From Haliea sp. (GTDB taxonomy: Bacteria > Pseudomonadota > Gammaproteobacteria > Pseudomonadales > Halieaceae): a stretch of DNA of 64,000 nt. Position 1 is the first letter of the stretch. Each line of letters starts with the position of its first letter. The stretch lies in NCBI GenBank assembly GCA_024642265.1, contig JAHEBL010000004.1, positions 26,706 to 90,705 on the forward strand. Direction: 5' to 3'. Below, piece after piece: positions 18,576 to 27,185 of the stretch. A program made the position numbers and the translations under genes. The notes below the pieces were generated by a model. It had not been told where the DNA came from, did not search any database, and saw only the letters and a list, made by a program, of their open reading frames with translations.

Positions 18576-20888
18576 TCAGCCCTGGATGCTCTGCACCTGC
18601 TCAACAAAATGCCAGGGCGCGAGCATTCTTTTCAGCTCTTCTGCGGGCACGGGTTTGCTGAACAGATAACCCTGCAGGACTTCTGCGCCATTGTCGATTA
18701 GGAAGCGGTACTGTTCTTCCGTCTCCACCCCTTCAGCCACGATACCGAGCCCGAGGCTTCTGGCCATGGAAATAATCGCGACCACCAGTTTTCCCCGGCT
18801 CTCGTTATTGTGGCAGTCCAGCACGAAACTGCGGTCTATCTTGAGCTCATCCAGTTCATAACGGCTCAGGTAGCTCAGTGTCGCGAAGCCGGCTCCGAAG
18901 TCGTCCACCGACAGGTACACACCCAGCGCCTTCAGGTCCAGCAAACTCTGGTGGGTCGTCCTGTCCTCATCCATCAGGATGCTTTCGCTCAAGCCGAGTT
19001 CCAGTCTGGAAGCCGGAAGCTCGAACTGCTTCAGCACCTCCCTGATTCTGTTGACGAAAGTACTCTTGAACTGGAACGCCGATACATTGATGGCGACCCT
19101 GGGCAGTTCAAGACCCTGTGCATCGAACTCTTTCATCTGGCGACAGGATTCCGCGAGCACCCAGTCACCCAGTTCATCGATCACCCCGATCTCCTCCGCG
19201 AGGGGGATGAACTGGAATGGCGGCACGGTACCGTGTTCGGGATGTTCCCAGCGCAGCAGTGCTTCTGCGCCTGCCACCGCTCCCGTCAGGGTATTGACCT
19301 GTGGCTGGTAATGCAGCACCAGCTGCTTGCGCTCCACTGCCTTGCGCAGGTCCGCTTCGAGCTTGAGACGCCCCACGCCGGTGGCATCCATGTGCTCACT
19401 GAAAAACAGGTACTTGTCCCTGACAGATTCCTTGGCATGGTGCATGGCTATACCTGCCGCCTTGAGCAGTGACTCCACATTCGCGCCATCGCGCGGAGCG
19501 ATCGCCACACCGATACTCGGGCTGACCACCAGTTCGTGGCCCTCGATAATGATCGGCTTCAACAACAGACCCAGCAGTCTTTCCACGACTGTTCCAGCCG
19601 ATTTCACATTATCGATCTGGTTGAGAATCACTGTGAACTCGTCCCCGCCAAGGCGGGAAACATCAATTTTCTGACCGCCATCAACGTAGTGAGCAACCGC
19701 GTCGCTGTCGCGCACACCCTCCACGAGGCGTTTGCCCACCTCCAGCAGCACCTGGTCACCTGCGCCGTAGCCCAGGGAGTCGTTGATGCGCTTGAAGTTA
19801 TCCAGATTCATGAACAGCAGGGCCAGGGTATGGCCATTGCGCTGGTTGAGACCCAGTAACAGGTCGAGTTGCTCGGTGAACAGGCGCCGATTAGGCAGCG
19901 CAGTAAGGCCGTCGTAGTAGGCCATGTGCTGCATCCGCGTCCTGGTTTCGTTGATTTCCTCAGCGGCCCTGTTCAACTCCTTCTCGCGCTCGGTCAACTG
20001 GCTGGTGCGCTCATCCACCTTCATATTGAGCAAATGCTGGCCCACATCCGCTTCTTTCCTGGCTTTGGTAAAACCGCCGATCAGGCTGTTGAGTACCGTG
20101 GCGATGTCCTTGAGTTCACTGCTGGCATCTATTACCAACGGCTTGTCCACCTTGCCGGAGGAAACATCGTCGGCCAGCTGTGCCAGGCGCGACAGGTCAC
20201 GGGTAATTCGTCGGCTCACCAGCGCTACTGCCAGGCCGCACAATACGACCAGGCCGAGGCTGACAATGAGTACGCTGCGCACCGTCGGCCAGATCGTCTC
20301 GAGCAGCCCGGCCCTGGATATTTCCAGCTGCATGTAACCGATAATACGCAGGCTGCCGTTGGCAGCGGGCCCCGAAGGTGCGACAAAAAAATCGTAGGCG
20401 GTAAGCCCCTGTTGCGCCGGGTTGGCCCCCGTGAAGACCGGCACCGTCAGGTACACGGGCAGATTGGTATCTGTCCAGGCATCCCACAGGCCGGTACCTG
20501 CCGGCTGCATGTCCGGACCGAGAGCGGTCAGGCCCGTGTCCGCCTCCCCGAGGTCGCGCCGCAGCAATTTGAAGGGGGGAGAAATCGCGCCGGCACCGTC
20601 GCCGGCCTCACGCCGGGCCAGCAGTTCCCCCAGGCCATCCCGCGCTATGGCCACAGACACGGACGGCGTTTCCAGGAAACCGGCCAGCAACGGCTGCAGC
20701 GCTTCGTCCTGCCGCCGGTAGAGCTCCACCTGCAGGTCGGGGCGGCTCTGTACCTGCGCCAACAGTGTGTCGACCACCCTGTCGAAGGCAACATGGTACT
20801 CGCGCCAGGCAGTAAACCCGGTGAGCGCCAGGGCCAGCAACAAGGCAACAGAAATAAATAGCAGATTTATCCTGCCCGCTATCGTCAT
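18576..20888 (-). CDS. Membrane GGDEF-EAL cyclic-di-GMP protein with HAMP domain
   Basis: A 770-residue inner-membrane protein: membrane helix (about 5-28), periplasmic sensing region (about 29-185), second helix (about 190-212), HAMP (about 212-265), short coiled coil, GGDEF domain, EAL domain. The cyclase motif RLGGDEF (near 413) and the phosphodiesterase motif EALLRW (near 541) are both intact, so either activity is possible. I place the start at ATG 20888, where it overlaps the rhomboid stop by 4 bases and opens with a membrane helix. A longer frame to 21026 lies inside the rhomboid gene and is unlikely. The ligand of the periplasmic region is unknown. Confidence 0.9.
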   Translation of the reverse strand: MTIAGRINLLFISVALLLALALTGFTAWREYHVAFDRVVDTLLAQVQSRPDLQVELYRRQDEALQPLLAGFLETPSVSVAIARDGLGELLARREAGDGAGAISPPFKLLRRDLGEADTGLTALGPDMQPAGTGLWDAWTDTNLPVYLTVPVFTGANPAQQGLTAYDFFVAPSGPAANGSLRIIGYMQLEISRAGLLETIWPTVRSVLIVSLGLVVLCGLAVALVSRRITRDLSRLAQLADDVSSGKVDKPLVIDASSELKDIATVLNSLIGGFTKARKEADVGQHLLNMKVDERTSQLTEREKELNRAAEEINETRTRMQHMAYYDGLTALPNRRLFTEQLDLLLGLNQRNGHTLALLFMNLDNFKRINDSLGYGAGDQVLLEVGKRLVEGVRDSDAVAHYVDGGQKIDVSRLGGDEFTVILNQIDNVKSAGTVVERLLGLLLKPIIIEGHELVVSPSIGVAIAPRDGANVESLLKAAGIAMHHAKESVRDKYLFFSEHMDATGVGRLKLEADLRKAVERKQLVLHYQPQVNTLTGAVAGAEALLRWEHPEHGTVPPFQFIPLAEEIGVIDELGDWVLAESCRQMKEFDAQGLELPRVAINVSAFQFKSTFVNRIREVLKQFELPASRLELGLSESILMDEDRTTHQSLLDLKALGVYLSVDDFGAGFATLSYLSRYELDELKIDRSFVLDCHNNESRGKLVVAIISMARSLGLGIVAEGVETEEQYRFLIDNGAEVLQGYLFSKPVPAEELKRMLAPWHFVEQVQSIQG

Positions 20889-21733
20889 GAATCCTGTCTC
20901 CCCGACATCATTCCAAACAACGCCCCCAGCACAGCGCCACAGATCAATCCACCCAGATGGGCCGCGTTGGCAATCGCCCCGAAGCCAAGCACTTCCACCA
21001 GCCCCACCATGCAAAACACCAGCCACCCCACCATGAACAGCATGAGCGCCGGCGCGGGCTGGATACGCCAGGCGGGCTGGAACAGCGGAGCCACCCAGGA
21101 AAAACCCAGCAGCCCGTAGACCACACCCGACATGCCGCCAAACAGCCCCGCACCACCGAAGGCAAACTGACTGCCATTGGACACCACGGCGATCACCAGA
21201 AACAACAGGAACATGTTGATATGTCCCATCACCCGCTCAACCTTGCCACCGAGTTCCCACAACCAGAGGCTGTTGAAGACAATATGCAGCCAGCCAAAAT
21301 GCAGGAAAGCCGGCGTAACCAGGCGCCAGTACTGGCTGTGCATACTGTCAAATACCGGCCTGCCGTCGATCACCTCGAAGGGGGTAAAGGTCAGGTAGCC
21401 CAGCCACCGGGTTGCAGAAAAGTAAAACAACAGGAATCCGCACATGCTGAGCAGGATCAATGCCGTGGTTACCGGTACCGATCGCCAGCTCATGGCGGTC
21501 ACCAGTGGCGGACGCCGGCCCTGCCTTGACAGTTCGATGCGCAGCTCACCGGCCCGCCAGGCCCGATACAATGACGTGACCTCGTCGGCCTGCGCGGCCC
21601 GCTGTACGGCCACTACCTGCTGGCCATTCTCCTCAAATATCCGGTGTACCACCCCACGCTGGTGGAGGATGGCACTCAGAGGCAACAGGTCTTCTTCAAC
21701 GCTGACGCTGAGGGCGGGATGAAAATCCGTCAT
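20885..21733 (-). CDS. Rhomboid-family intramembrane serine protease (GlpG-like)
   Basis: A 282-residue protein with a cytoplasmic N-terminal domain (about residues 1-75) like that of GlpG, then six or so membrane helices. The active-site serine lies in GGMSGVVYG (near 200) and the histidine in NAAHLGGL (near 259), the Ser-His dyad of rhomboids. The WR segment HFGWLHIVFNSLWLW is also present. It starts at ATG 21733, overlapping the nadK stop (ATGA), and ends in the same kind of overlap with the GGDEF-EAL gene. Substrate is unknown. Confidence 0.93.
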   Translation of the reverse strand: MTDFHPALSVSVEEDLLPLSAILHQRGVVHRIFEENGQQVVAVQRAAQADEVTSLYRAWRAGELRIELSRQGRRPPLVTAMSWRSVPVTTALILLSMCGFLLFYFSATRWLGYLTFTPFEVIDGRPVFDSMHSQYWRLVTPAFLHFGWLHIVFNSLWLWELGGKVERVMGHINMFLLFLVIAVVSNGSQFAFGGAGLFGGMSGVVYGLLGFSWVAPLFQPAWRIQPAPALMLFMVGWLVFCMVGLVEVLGFGAIANAAHLGGLICGAVLGALFGMMSGRQDS

Positions 21734-22617
21734 CAACTTACCAGCGCATCGCCCCAGCGCAGTTTGTCCCTGCAGCTGGCGTAGAAACTGTGACCCACCG
21801 GATGCAGCAGGGTCAGCCGGTGACTCTTCTTGGTGACGTGCACGGAATCACCGGGTCGCGCGGTCATATTGACCTGCCCGTCACAGGTCACCGGCGGATG
21901 GATGCGATTGCGCGCCAGGATATCGACCCGAATCCGGGAGTTACCATCTACCACAATGGGACGACTGCTCAGTGCATGGGGAAACATCGGCACCAGCACC
22001 ATTGCATCGAGTGTAGGGTGCATGATCGGACCGCCACCGGAGAGGGAGTAGGCGGTTGAGCCCGTGGGTGTAGAAACAATCAGGCCGTCCGCGCGCTGGC
22101 GATAGACAAAACTGTCGTTGATATAAAGTTCGAACTCGATCATCTGGGCCGATGTGCCGGAGTTCACCACCACGTCATTCAGTGCGTCCGCGCGGCCAAC
22201 GACCTTGCCGGCCCTGTGCACCTGCGCATCCAGCAGGAAGCGATTCTCCAGTTCATAGTGGCCGTCCAGTACCGCGGGGACCTGTTGGGAAATTTCGTCG
22301 GGCATGATATCAGTCAGGAAACCAAGACGGCCCCGGTTCACCCCCAGTACCGGGGTATCATACTTCGCCAGGGTGCGGGCCGCGCTCAGCAGGCTGCCAT
22401 CTCCGCCCACCACAATCACCAGATCCGCCGACTGGCCTATTTCGTCGCAGCTGGCCAGGCGGTGACTGCTGTCCTCCACGAGTTCGCCAAGACGGTCCTC
22501 GAGCACCACCTCCAGCCCACGTTCCTCCAGCAGTACCAGCAATTCCTGCACCACCTCGCGCAGGCCGGACTGCTTGCTGCGCCCCACCAAACCAATTCTT
22601 GTAAACGCTGCCTGCAT
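21733..22617 (-). CDS. nadK: NAD kinase
   Basis: A 294-residue enzyme that phosphorylates NAD to NADP. It carries the ATP/polyphosphate-binding GGDGSLL (near residue 71), the NRGRLGFLTDI motif and the SGGGPIMHPTLDA region with conserved GGGP. ATG 22617 gives a length near that of E. coli NadK (292); an upstream in-frame start at 22659 would add residues without family similarity. First gene of the minus-strand run down to pepN, divergent from the DUF1853 gene by 65 bp. Confidence 0.95.
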   Translation of the reverse strand: MQAAFTRIGLVGRSKQSGLREVVQELLVLLEERGLEVVLEDRLGELVEDSSHRLASCDEIGQSADLVIVVGGDGSLLSAARTLAKYDTPVLGVNRGRLGFLTDIMPDEISQQVPAVLDGHYELENRFLLDAQVHRAGKVVGRADALNDVVVNSGTSAQMIEFELYINDSFVYRQRADGLIVSTPTGSTAYSLSGGGPIMHPTLDAMVLVPMFPHALSSRPIVVDGNSRIRVDILARNRIHPPVTCDGQVNMTARPGDSVHVTKKSHRLTLLHPVGHSFYASCRDKLRWGDALVS

Positions 22618-22682
22618 CTTGCTAACGTCCCGCCCCTGAAGGACCGTTATTATAACCACGAAAGCACAGGAAAGGCGCAGTT

Positions 22683-23603
22683 ATGTCGGCATTTACCTAC
22701 AGGACACAGGCAGTGCGCGACCTGGCTTGGGCCTGCTTCTCGCCGCCCCTGCTGCACACGGCGCAACTGGCTGCGAACGCTGATGGCGTGAGCGACTGCA
22801 GCCCGCATCTCAGCGCCTCTCGCCAGGACTGGCTGGCGCAGCTGGACCGCAACCCGCAGCCGCTGCTGAAACACCTGGCCGGCTGCACGAGTCGGCGCCT
22901 GGGCGTGTATTTTGAATCACTCTGGCATTTTTTCCTGCAACAGGACCCGGCCTTCGAGCTGGTGGCGCACAATCTGGCAGTGCGCGATGGCGGCGCCACC
23001 CTGGGAGAATTCGATGTGATCTACTGGTGTCGCGAGCGACAGCGCCACTGCCACCTGGAACTGGCCGTAAAATACTACCTGGGCTGGCGCGCCCCCGACG
23101 CCGATGAACCCGCGGGCCAATGGCGCGATTGGCTGGGGCCCAATAGCCGGGACCGCCTCGACCTGAAGCTGCGGCAATTGCTGGAGCGGCAGATCCTGCT
23201 GGGCCACAGGCCGCGGGCCCGGGAGCAGTTGCGCGATCTGGGTATAAACGACATGGTCAGGGAAATCGCCATCAAGGGCTACCTGTTCCAGCCCCGCGGC
23301 TCACCCCTGCCCCCGCCACCGGGTTTCAATTCGCAGCTGGGGTTCTCACAATGGCTGCACCTGCAGACACTGCCGCTGCACCTGCGGCAAACGCAGGCGG
23401 AACACTTCCTGCTGTTGCCGAGGATGCGCTGGCTTTCGACAGCGCAGGCGCAGCCCGAGGAACAATTAATGAGTCGTTCAATGCTGCTGGAAAGACTACA
23501 ATTGCCCGCTCCCGCACGACTCATTGCGGGCATCGACCGGGGTGGACGGGAAATATGCCGTTTTTTCGTCACCCCGGACCACTGGCCCGCCGACCACGAC
23601 TGA
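22683..23603 (+). CDS. DUF1853 family protein
   Basis: A 306-residue protein with family features including YFESLWHFFLQ, GEFDVIYW and HLELAVKYYLG, a pattern that resembles a PD-(D/E)xK-type nuclease core (E, D, then E-x-K). That fold assignment is my inference. GGAAAGGCGCAG precedes the ATG closely. It is divergent from nadK; the SDR gene follows 22 bp later on the same strand. Function of DUF1853 is unknown. Confidence 0.82.
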   Translation: MSAFTYRTQAVRDLAWACFSPPLLHTAQLAANADGVSDCSPHLSASRQDWLAQLDRNPQPLLKHLAGCTSRRLGVYFESLWHFFLQQDPAFELVAHNLAVRDGGATLGEFDVIYWCRERQRHCHLELAVKYYLGWRAPDADEPAGQWRDWLGPNSRDRLDLKLRQLLERQILLGHRPRAREQLRDLGINDMVREIAIKGYLFQPRGSPLPPPPGFNSQLGFSQWLHLQTLPLHLRQTQAEHFLLLPRMRWLSTAQAQPEEQLMSRSMLLERLQLPAPARLIAGIDRGGREICRFFVTPDHWPADHD

Positions 23604-23625
23604 ACACGCCCTCACCGGAGACTGT

Positions 23626-24366
23626 ATGACTACAAGCAAATCGGTACTGATTACCGGAGCCACCCGCGGACTCGGGGAAAATCTCGCCCGCCATTTTGCC
23701 GCGCGCGGCTATCGGCTCGCGCTTACCGGACGCAAGCAGGAAGACCTGGACCGCCTCGGCAGCGAGCTGGCGGGAAAAGCGGGCGACATCGTGCTGGAAA
23801 CGCTGGATGTCTCTGACTATGACAGTATCGCCCCCGTGCTCAAGCGCTGTGCAGAGCGCATGAACGGGCTGGATATTGTCGTTATCAATGCCGGGGTGGC
23901 ATTCACCACCCCCGCTGGCAGGGGACATTTCGGGCAGATCCGCCAGACCATAGATGTCAACCTGACCGGAGCGATTGCCACTGCGGAAGCCGCGGTCGAA
24001 CTGTTTCGCAGCCAGGGCCATGGCCATGTCGTGGGAATCACCTCGCTGGCGGGTGTGCGCGGCATGCGCGGGCAGGGTGTTTACAGTGCCACCAAGGCGG
24101 GCCTCAGCCGCTACCTGGAATCCCTGCGCCTGGAGACCCGGCGCGATTCAATCGTGGTTACCGACCTGGCACCGGGTTACATAGATACCGACCTGAACAG
24201 CTCGATACCCAACCGACCATTTCTGGTGACCGCCGAACAGGGCACAAAAGTGATGGTTGACCTGATCGAACGCAGGGTCAGTTTCCGCTACGTGCCGCCG
24301 TGGCCCTGGACACTGGTAGCCCAGGTTATCAAGTGGCTGCCGGACAGCGTGATCGCAAAAATGTAG
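23626..24366 (+). CDS. Short-chain dehydrogenase/reductase
   Basis: A 246-residue classical SDR: nucleotide-binding TGATRGLG near residue 11, NAG near 86, and catalytic YSATK near 150 preceded by ITS. The C-terminal VPPWPWTLVAQVIKWLP segment is typical of SDRs acting on lipophilic substrates, but the substrate cannot be read from sequence. CGGAG lies before ATG 23626. The stop faces the D-cysteine desulfhydrase-like gene with 13 bp between. Confidence 0.88.
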   Translation: MTTSKSVLITGATRGLGENLARHFAARGYRLALTGRKQEDLDRLGSELAGKAGDIVLETLDVSDYDSIAPVLKRCAERMNGLDIVVINAGVAFTTPAGRGHFGQIRQTIDVNLTGAIATAEAAVELFRSQGHGHVVGITSLAGVRGMRGQGVYSATKAGLSRYLESLRLETRRDSIVVTDLAPGYIDTDLNSSIPNRPFLVTAEQGTKVMVDLIERRVSFRYVPPWPWTLVAQVIKWLPDSVIAKM

Positions 24367-24379
24367 CCCTGCCGCGCGG

Positions 24380-25273
24380 TCAGTCCTGCAGCCAGGAAAA
24401 ACCGCGACGCCCCTGCAGTCCTCCCGTATGCACCGCCAACAGCGGTAAGTCGGCATCGAACTCCCCGCTCTGCAGGCGCTGGTGAATAGCGTAAAGCAGC
24501 TTGCCCGTATACACCGGGTCCAGCGCCACTTCGTGCGCCGCCTCAAAGGCAAGCATGAACTCGCGCAGGCCGCTGTTCACCCGGGCGAACCCTCCGCAGT
24601 GGTAATCATGCAGGATCCGCCAGCGCGCGCGGTCGGCCCCTGCGGTGGTCCCGAGCAACCGTTGCGCGCGCTGCTCCAGGTCCGTGGCGCCTTTCAGCGC
24701 CGCCACGCCGGTGACCTCGCAGTCACTGCCCAGACCTGCCACCAGGCCGGCCAGGGTGGTGGCAGTGCCGACGGGCACCAGTATATGGCGCGCAGCGGGA
24801 GCTGCCGTCCTGATCAGTTCGGCAATGGCCATGCAACCGCGGGCTCCCTCGGCATTGGCGCCGCCCTCGGGAATGACCAGACAGGGCGCGTAGCGCTTTT
24901 GCAGATCCGCCAGGTAATCGGCGTCGTGGCGACGCCGGTATTCCGCCCTGGATACCCGCACTATCTGCATGCCCCAGCGCCGCGCATCGACCAGCGTGGC
25001 CGGCTCCGCACCGTTGTCTTCACCCCGCACGATGCCGACGGTGGCAAAGCCCTGCTCGGCGCCAACGGCCGCCAGCGCGTGCAGGTGATTGGACCAGGCA
25101 CCGCCGAAGGACACCAGCCGCTTGATACCGCCGCGCCTGGCCGCCGACAGGTTACCCGCAAGCTTGAATTTCTTGTTGCCTGGCGCGAGACCGCCGCCTG
25201 CGTCAAGACGCAACAGGGTGACGCTGGCCATCGACACACCGGCGACGGGCGCATCCCCCAGCTGCGTCAACAT
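24380..25273 (-). CDS. PLP enzyme of the ACC deaminase/D-cysteine desulfhydrase family
   Basis: A 297-residue fold-type II PLP enzyme. The PLP lysine is expected in GNKKFKLAGN (Lys37), SFGGAWSNHLHALAA matches the SNH motif of this family, and VGTATTLAGLVAG binds the phosphate. Such enzymes release pyruvate, ammonia and sulfide from D-cysteine or deaminate 1-aminocyclopropane-1-carboxylate. I favour D-cysteine desulfhydrase-like because ACC deaminases are usually nearer 335-340 residues. ATG 25273 lies 14 bp after the lipA stop with a poor ribosome binding site, suggesting coupling to lipA; a longer frame would run into lipA. Confidence 0.82.
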   Translation of the reverse strand: MLTQLGDAPVAGVSMASVTLLRLDAGGGLAPGNKKFKLAGNLSAARRGGIKRLVSFGGAWSNHLHALAAVGAEQGFATVGIVRGEDNGAEPATLVDARRWGMQIVRVSRAEYRRRHDADYLADLQKRYAPCLVIPEGGANAEGARGCMAIAELIRTAAPAARHILVPVGTATTLAGLVAGLGSDCEVTGVAALKGATDLEQRAQRLLGTTAGADRARWRILHDYHCGGFARVNSGLREFMLAFEAAHEVALDPVYTGKLLYAIHQRLQSGEFDADLPLLAVHTGGLQGRRGFSWLQD

Positions 25274-25286
25274 GCCAGTGGCGGAA

Positions 25287-26282
25287 TCAGGAACGGGAGA
25301 GGCCGACGTTATTTTTCTGCAATACCTGCTCGGCGCGATAACTGGAGCGCACGAACACGCCGGACACGACTTCCATAAAACCCCGCTCGAGGCCCCACTC
25401 CCGGTATTTCTCGAATTCATCGGGTGTGACCCAGCGAGCAATCGGGTAATGATGCGCGGTAGGCTGCAGGTACTGGCCGAAAGTGAGGATATCCACGGAC
25501 GCGGCGCGCAAGTCGTCCATCGCCTCGAGGATCTCTTCCTCGGTCTCGCCGAGTCCCAGCATCAGGCTGGTCTTGGTCAGCACGTCGGGGCGGTACTGCC
25601 TGGCATGGGCCAGCACCGCCAGTGTCTGCTCGTAACTGGCCCTGGGGTCCCGCACGGGATGGGTCAATCGCCTGACGGTCTCCACATTCTGGGCAAAGAC
25701 CTCGATGCCAGAATCGAGTACGGTCTCGACATCGGCCAGCACACCCAGAAAATCCGGTGTCAGTGCCTCCACGGCGGTATGGGGATTCAGTGCTTTCACC
25801 TGTCGCACACAATCGGCGTAATGACCGGCACCGCCGTCGGGCAGGTCGTCGCGGTTGACGGAGGTGAGCACCACGTAGCGGAGCTTCATCAACTGCACTG
25901 AGCGCGCAGTGTTGGCCGGCTCGTCCGGGTCGAGCCAGCCCTTCGGGTTACCGGTATTCACGGCGCAGAATCGACAGGCGCGGGTGCAGACATCCCCCAT
26001 CAGCATGATGGTGGCCGTACCGGAACTCCAGCACTCGCTCATATTCGGGCACTTGGCCTCTTCGCAAACCGTGGCCAGTCGATGTTCGCGAACGATACCC
26101 TGGACCCTGTCGAAATTGGCGCCGCCCTGCACCCGCACCCGCAGCCATTCGGGCTTGCGCTGGCGCGGGCCCTCCGCCCGGCCGGCCTTGACGCCGTCCT
26201 TGATGGCGGTGATGCCCTTTTCGTTGACGAATTTCTCACCACTGGCGACATGGACAACCGGTATGAGTTCACTGTCTGGCAT
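25287..26282 (-). CDS. lipA: Lipoyl synthase
   Basis: A 331-residue radical SAM enzyme that inserts two sulfurs into protein-bound octanoyl groups. The auxiliary cluster motif [12 protein letters not shown] (near residues 71-82) and the radical SAM motif CTRACRFC (near 97-104) are both complete, and the C-terminal RSSYRA supplies the conserved serine ligand. Length is close to E. coli LipA (321). No lipB lies beside it. A PLP enzyme that could release sulfide follows in the same operon, an unusual neighbour. Confidence 0.97.
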   Translation of the reverse strand: MPDSELIPVVHVASGEKFVNEKGITAIKDGVKAGRAEGPRQRKPEWLRVRVQGGANFDRVQGIVREHRLATVCEEAKCPNMSECWSSGTATIMLMGDVCTRACRFCAVNTGNPKGWLDPDEPANTARSVQLMKLRYVVLTSVNRDDLPDGGAGHYADCVRQVKALNPHTAVEALTPDFLGVLADVETVLDSGIEVFAQNVETVRRLTHPVRDPRASYEQTLAVLAHARQYRPDVLTKTSLMLGLGETEEEILEAMDDLRAASVDILTFGQYLQPTAHHYPIARWVTPDEFEKYREWGLERGFMEVVSGVFVRSSYRAEQVLQKNNVGLSRS

Positions 26283-26447
26283 GACCTGGGACCTCGGGGC
26301 TGGTATACATTAAACGGCAATTGTACCCTAATGGAGCGCAGCGAGCCCACGGCGTCAATATATGGACACTTGAGGCAGAACAAGGTTGGGCCAGACACGC
26401 TGGGTTAGTATCATCGGTCAAATAAGTGAGCACGTGTATGGCAGGCG

Positions 26448-27182
26448 ATGACTGGCAAGCTTGACAGGGGACCAGCCCGGGCAGACATTCTGCAGAGCCT
26501 CAGCGGCCTGCTGCTGGTGCTGTTCATCTGGGGCCACATGTTCTTTGAATCCAGCATTTTGCTGGGCAAGGACGCGATGTACCGGGTGACGAGGATGTTC
26601 GAGGGTGAGCCCCTGTTCGGCAAGCCCTACCCGCTGCTGGTATCAGGTGTCGCGGCCATCATCTTCGTCCTGATCGCCGTCCACGCCGTGCTCGCGCTGC
26701 GAAAATTTCCCGGCAGCCATCGCCAGTACCGGGAATTCAACGCCCACATGGGCGCCATGCGACACCCCGACACCACCCTGTGGTACGTGCAAGTGCTTAC
26801 CGGATTTGCCCTGTTTTTCCTGGCCTCGGCACACCTGCTGGTCGTGTTCCTGCAACCGGACAATATCGGCCCCTATGCCTCCTCCGACAGGATCTGGAGC
26901 GGGCGTTTCTGGATACTCTATGCGCTGCTGCTGGTCTGCGTGCACCTGCATGCGGGCATCGGCATCTACCGCCTGGCAATGAAGTGGGGCCCCATTCCCG
27001 CCGCCGGTTCAAAAGTGGCCCGGCGCCGGCTCAAACTGGCCATGTGGGGCATCATCGCCTTCTTCCTGTGCCTGGGAACCGCCAGCCTTGCCACCTACAT
27101 GTACATCGGCCGTGACCACGCACCGCATGCCGGGGAGCGTTACCTGCCGGCCCACCAACAGGCGCTGCCGGGAAACACATAG
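26448..27182 (+). CDS. frdC: Fumarate reductase di-haem cytochrome b subunit
   Basis: A 244-residue five-helix membrane protein of the Wolinella FrdC type. His30, His79, His129 and His168 are spaced 49, 50 and 39 residues apart, exactly as the haem ligands His44, His93, His143 and His182 of W. succinogenes FrdC. Glu52 corresponds to Glu66, needed there for menaquinol oxidation. The position of Glu180, in the E-pathway, is His166 here. C-terminal GIYRLAMKWG matches the family. It leads the frdCAB operon, the gene order found in epsilonproteobacteria. The 165-bp gap upstream shows no clear FNR site. Confidence 0.92.
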   Translation: MTGKLDRGPARADILQSLSGLLLVLFIWGHMFFESSILLGKDAMYRVTRMFEGEPLFGKPYPLLVSGVAAIIFVLIAVHAVLALRKFPGSHRQYREFNAHMGAMRHPDTTLWYVQVLTGFALFFLASAHLLVVFLQPDNIGPYASSDRIWSGRFWILYALLLVCVHLHAGIGIYRLAMKWGPIPAAGSKVARRRLKLAMWGIIAFFLCLGTASLATYMYIGRDHAPHAGERYLPAHQQALPGNT

Positions 27183-27185
27183 TCC

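Noticed and set aside
26283..26447. FNR site upstream of frdC
   Set aside because: TTGACCGATGATAC on the minus strand matches only one half of TTGAT-N4-ATCAA.
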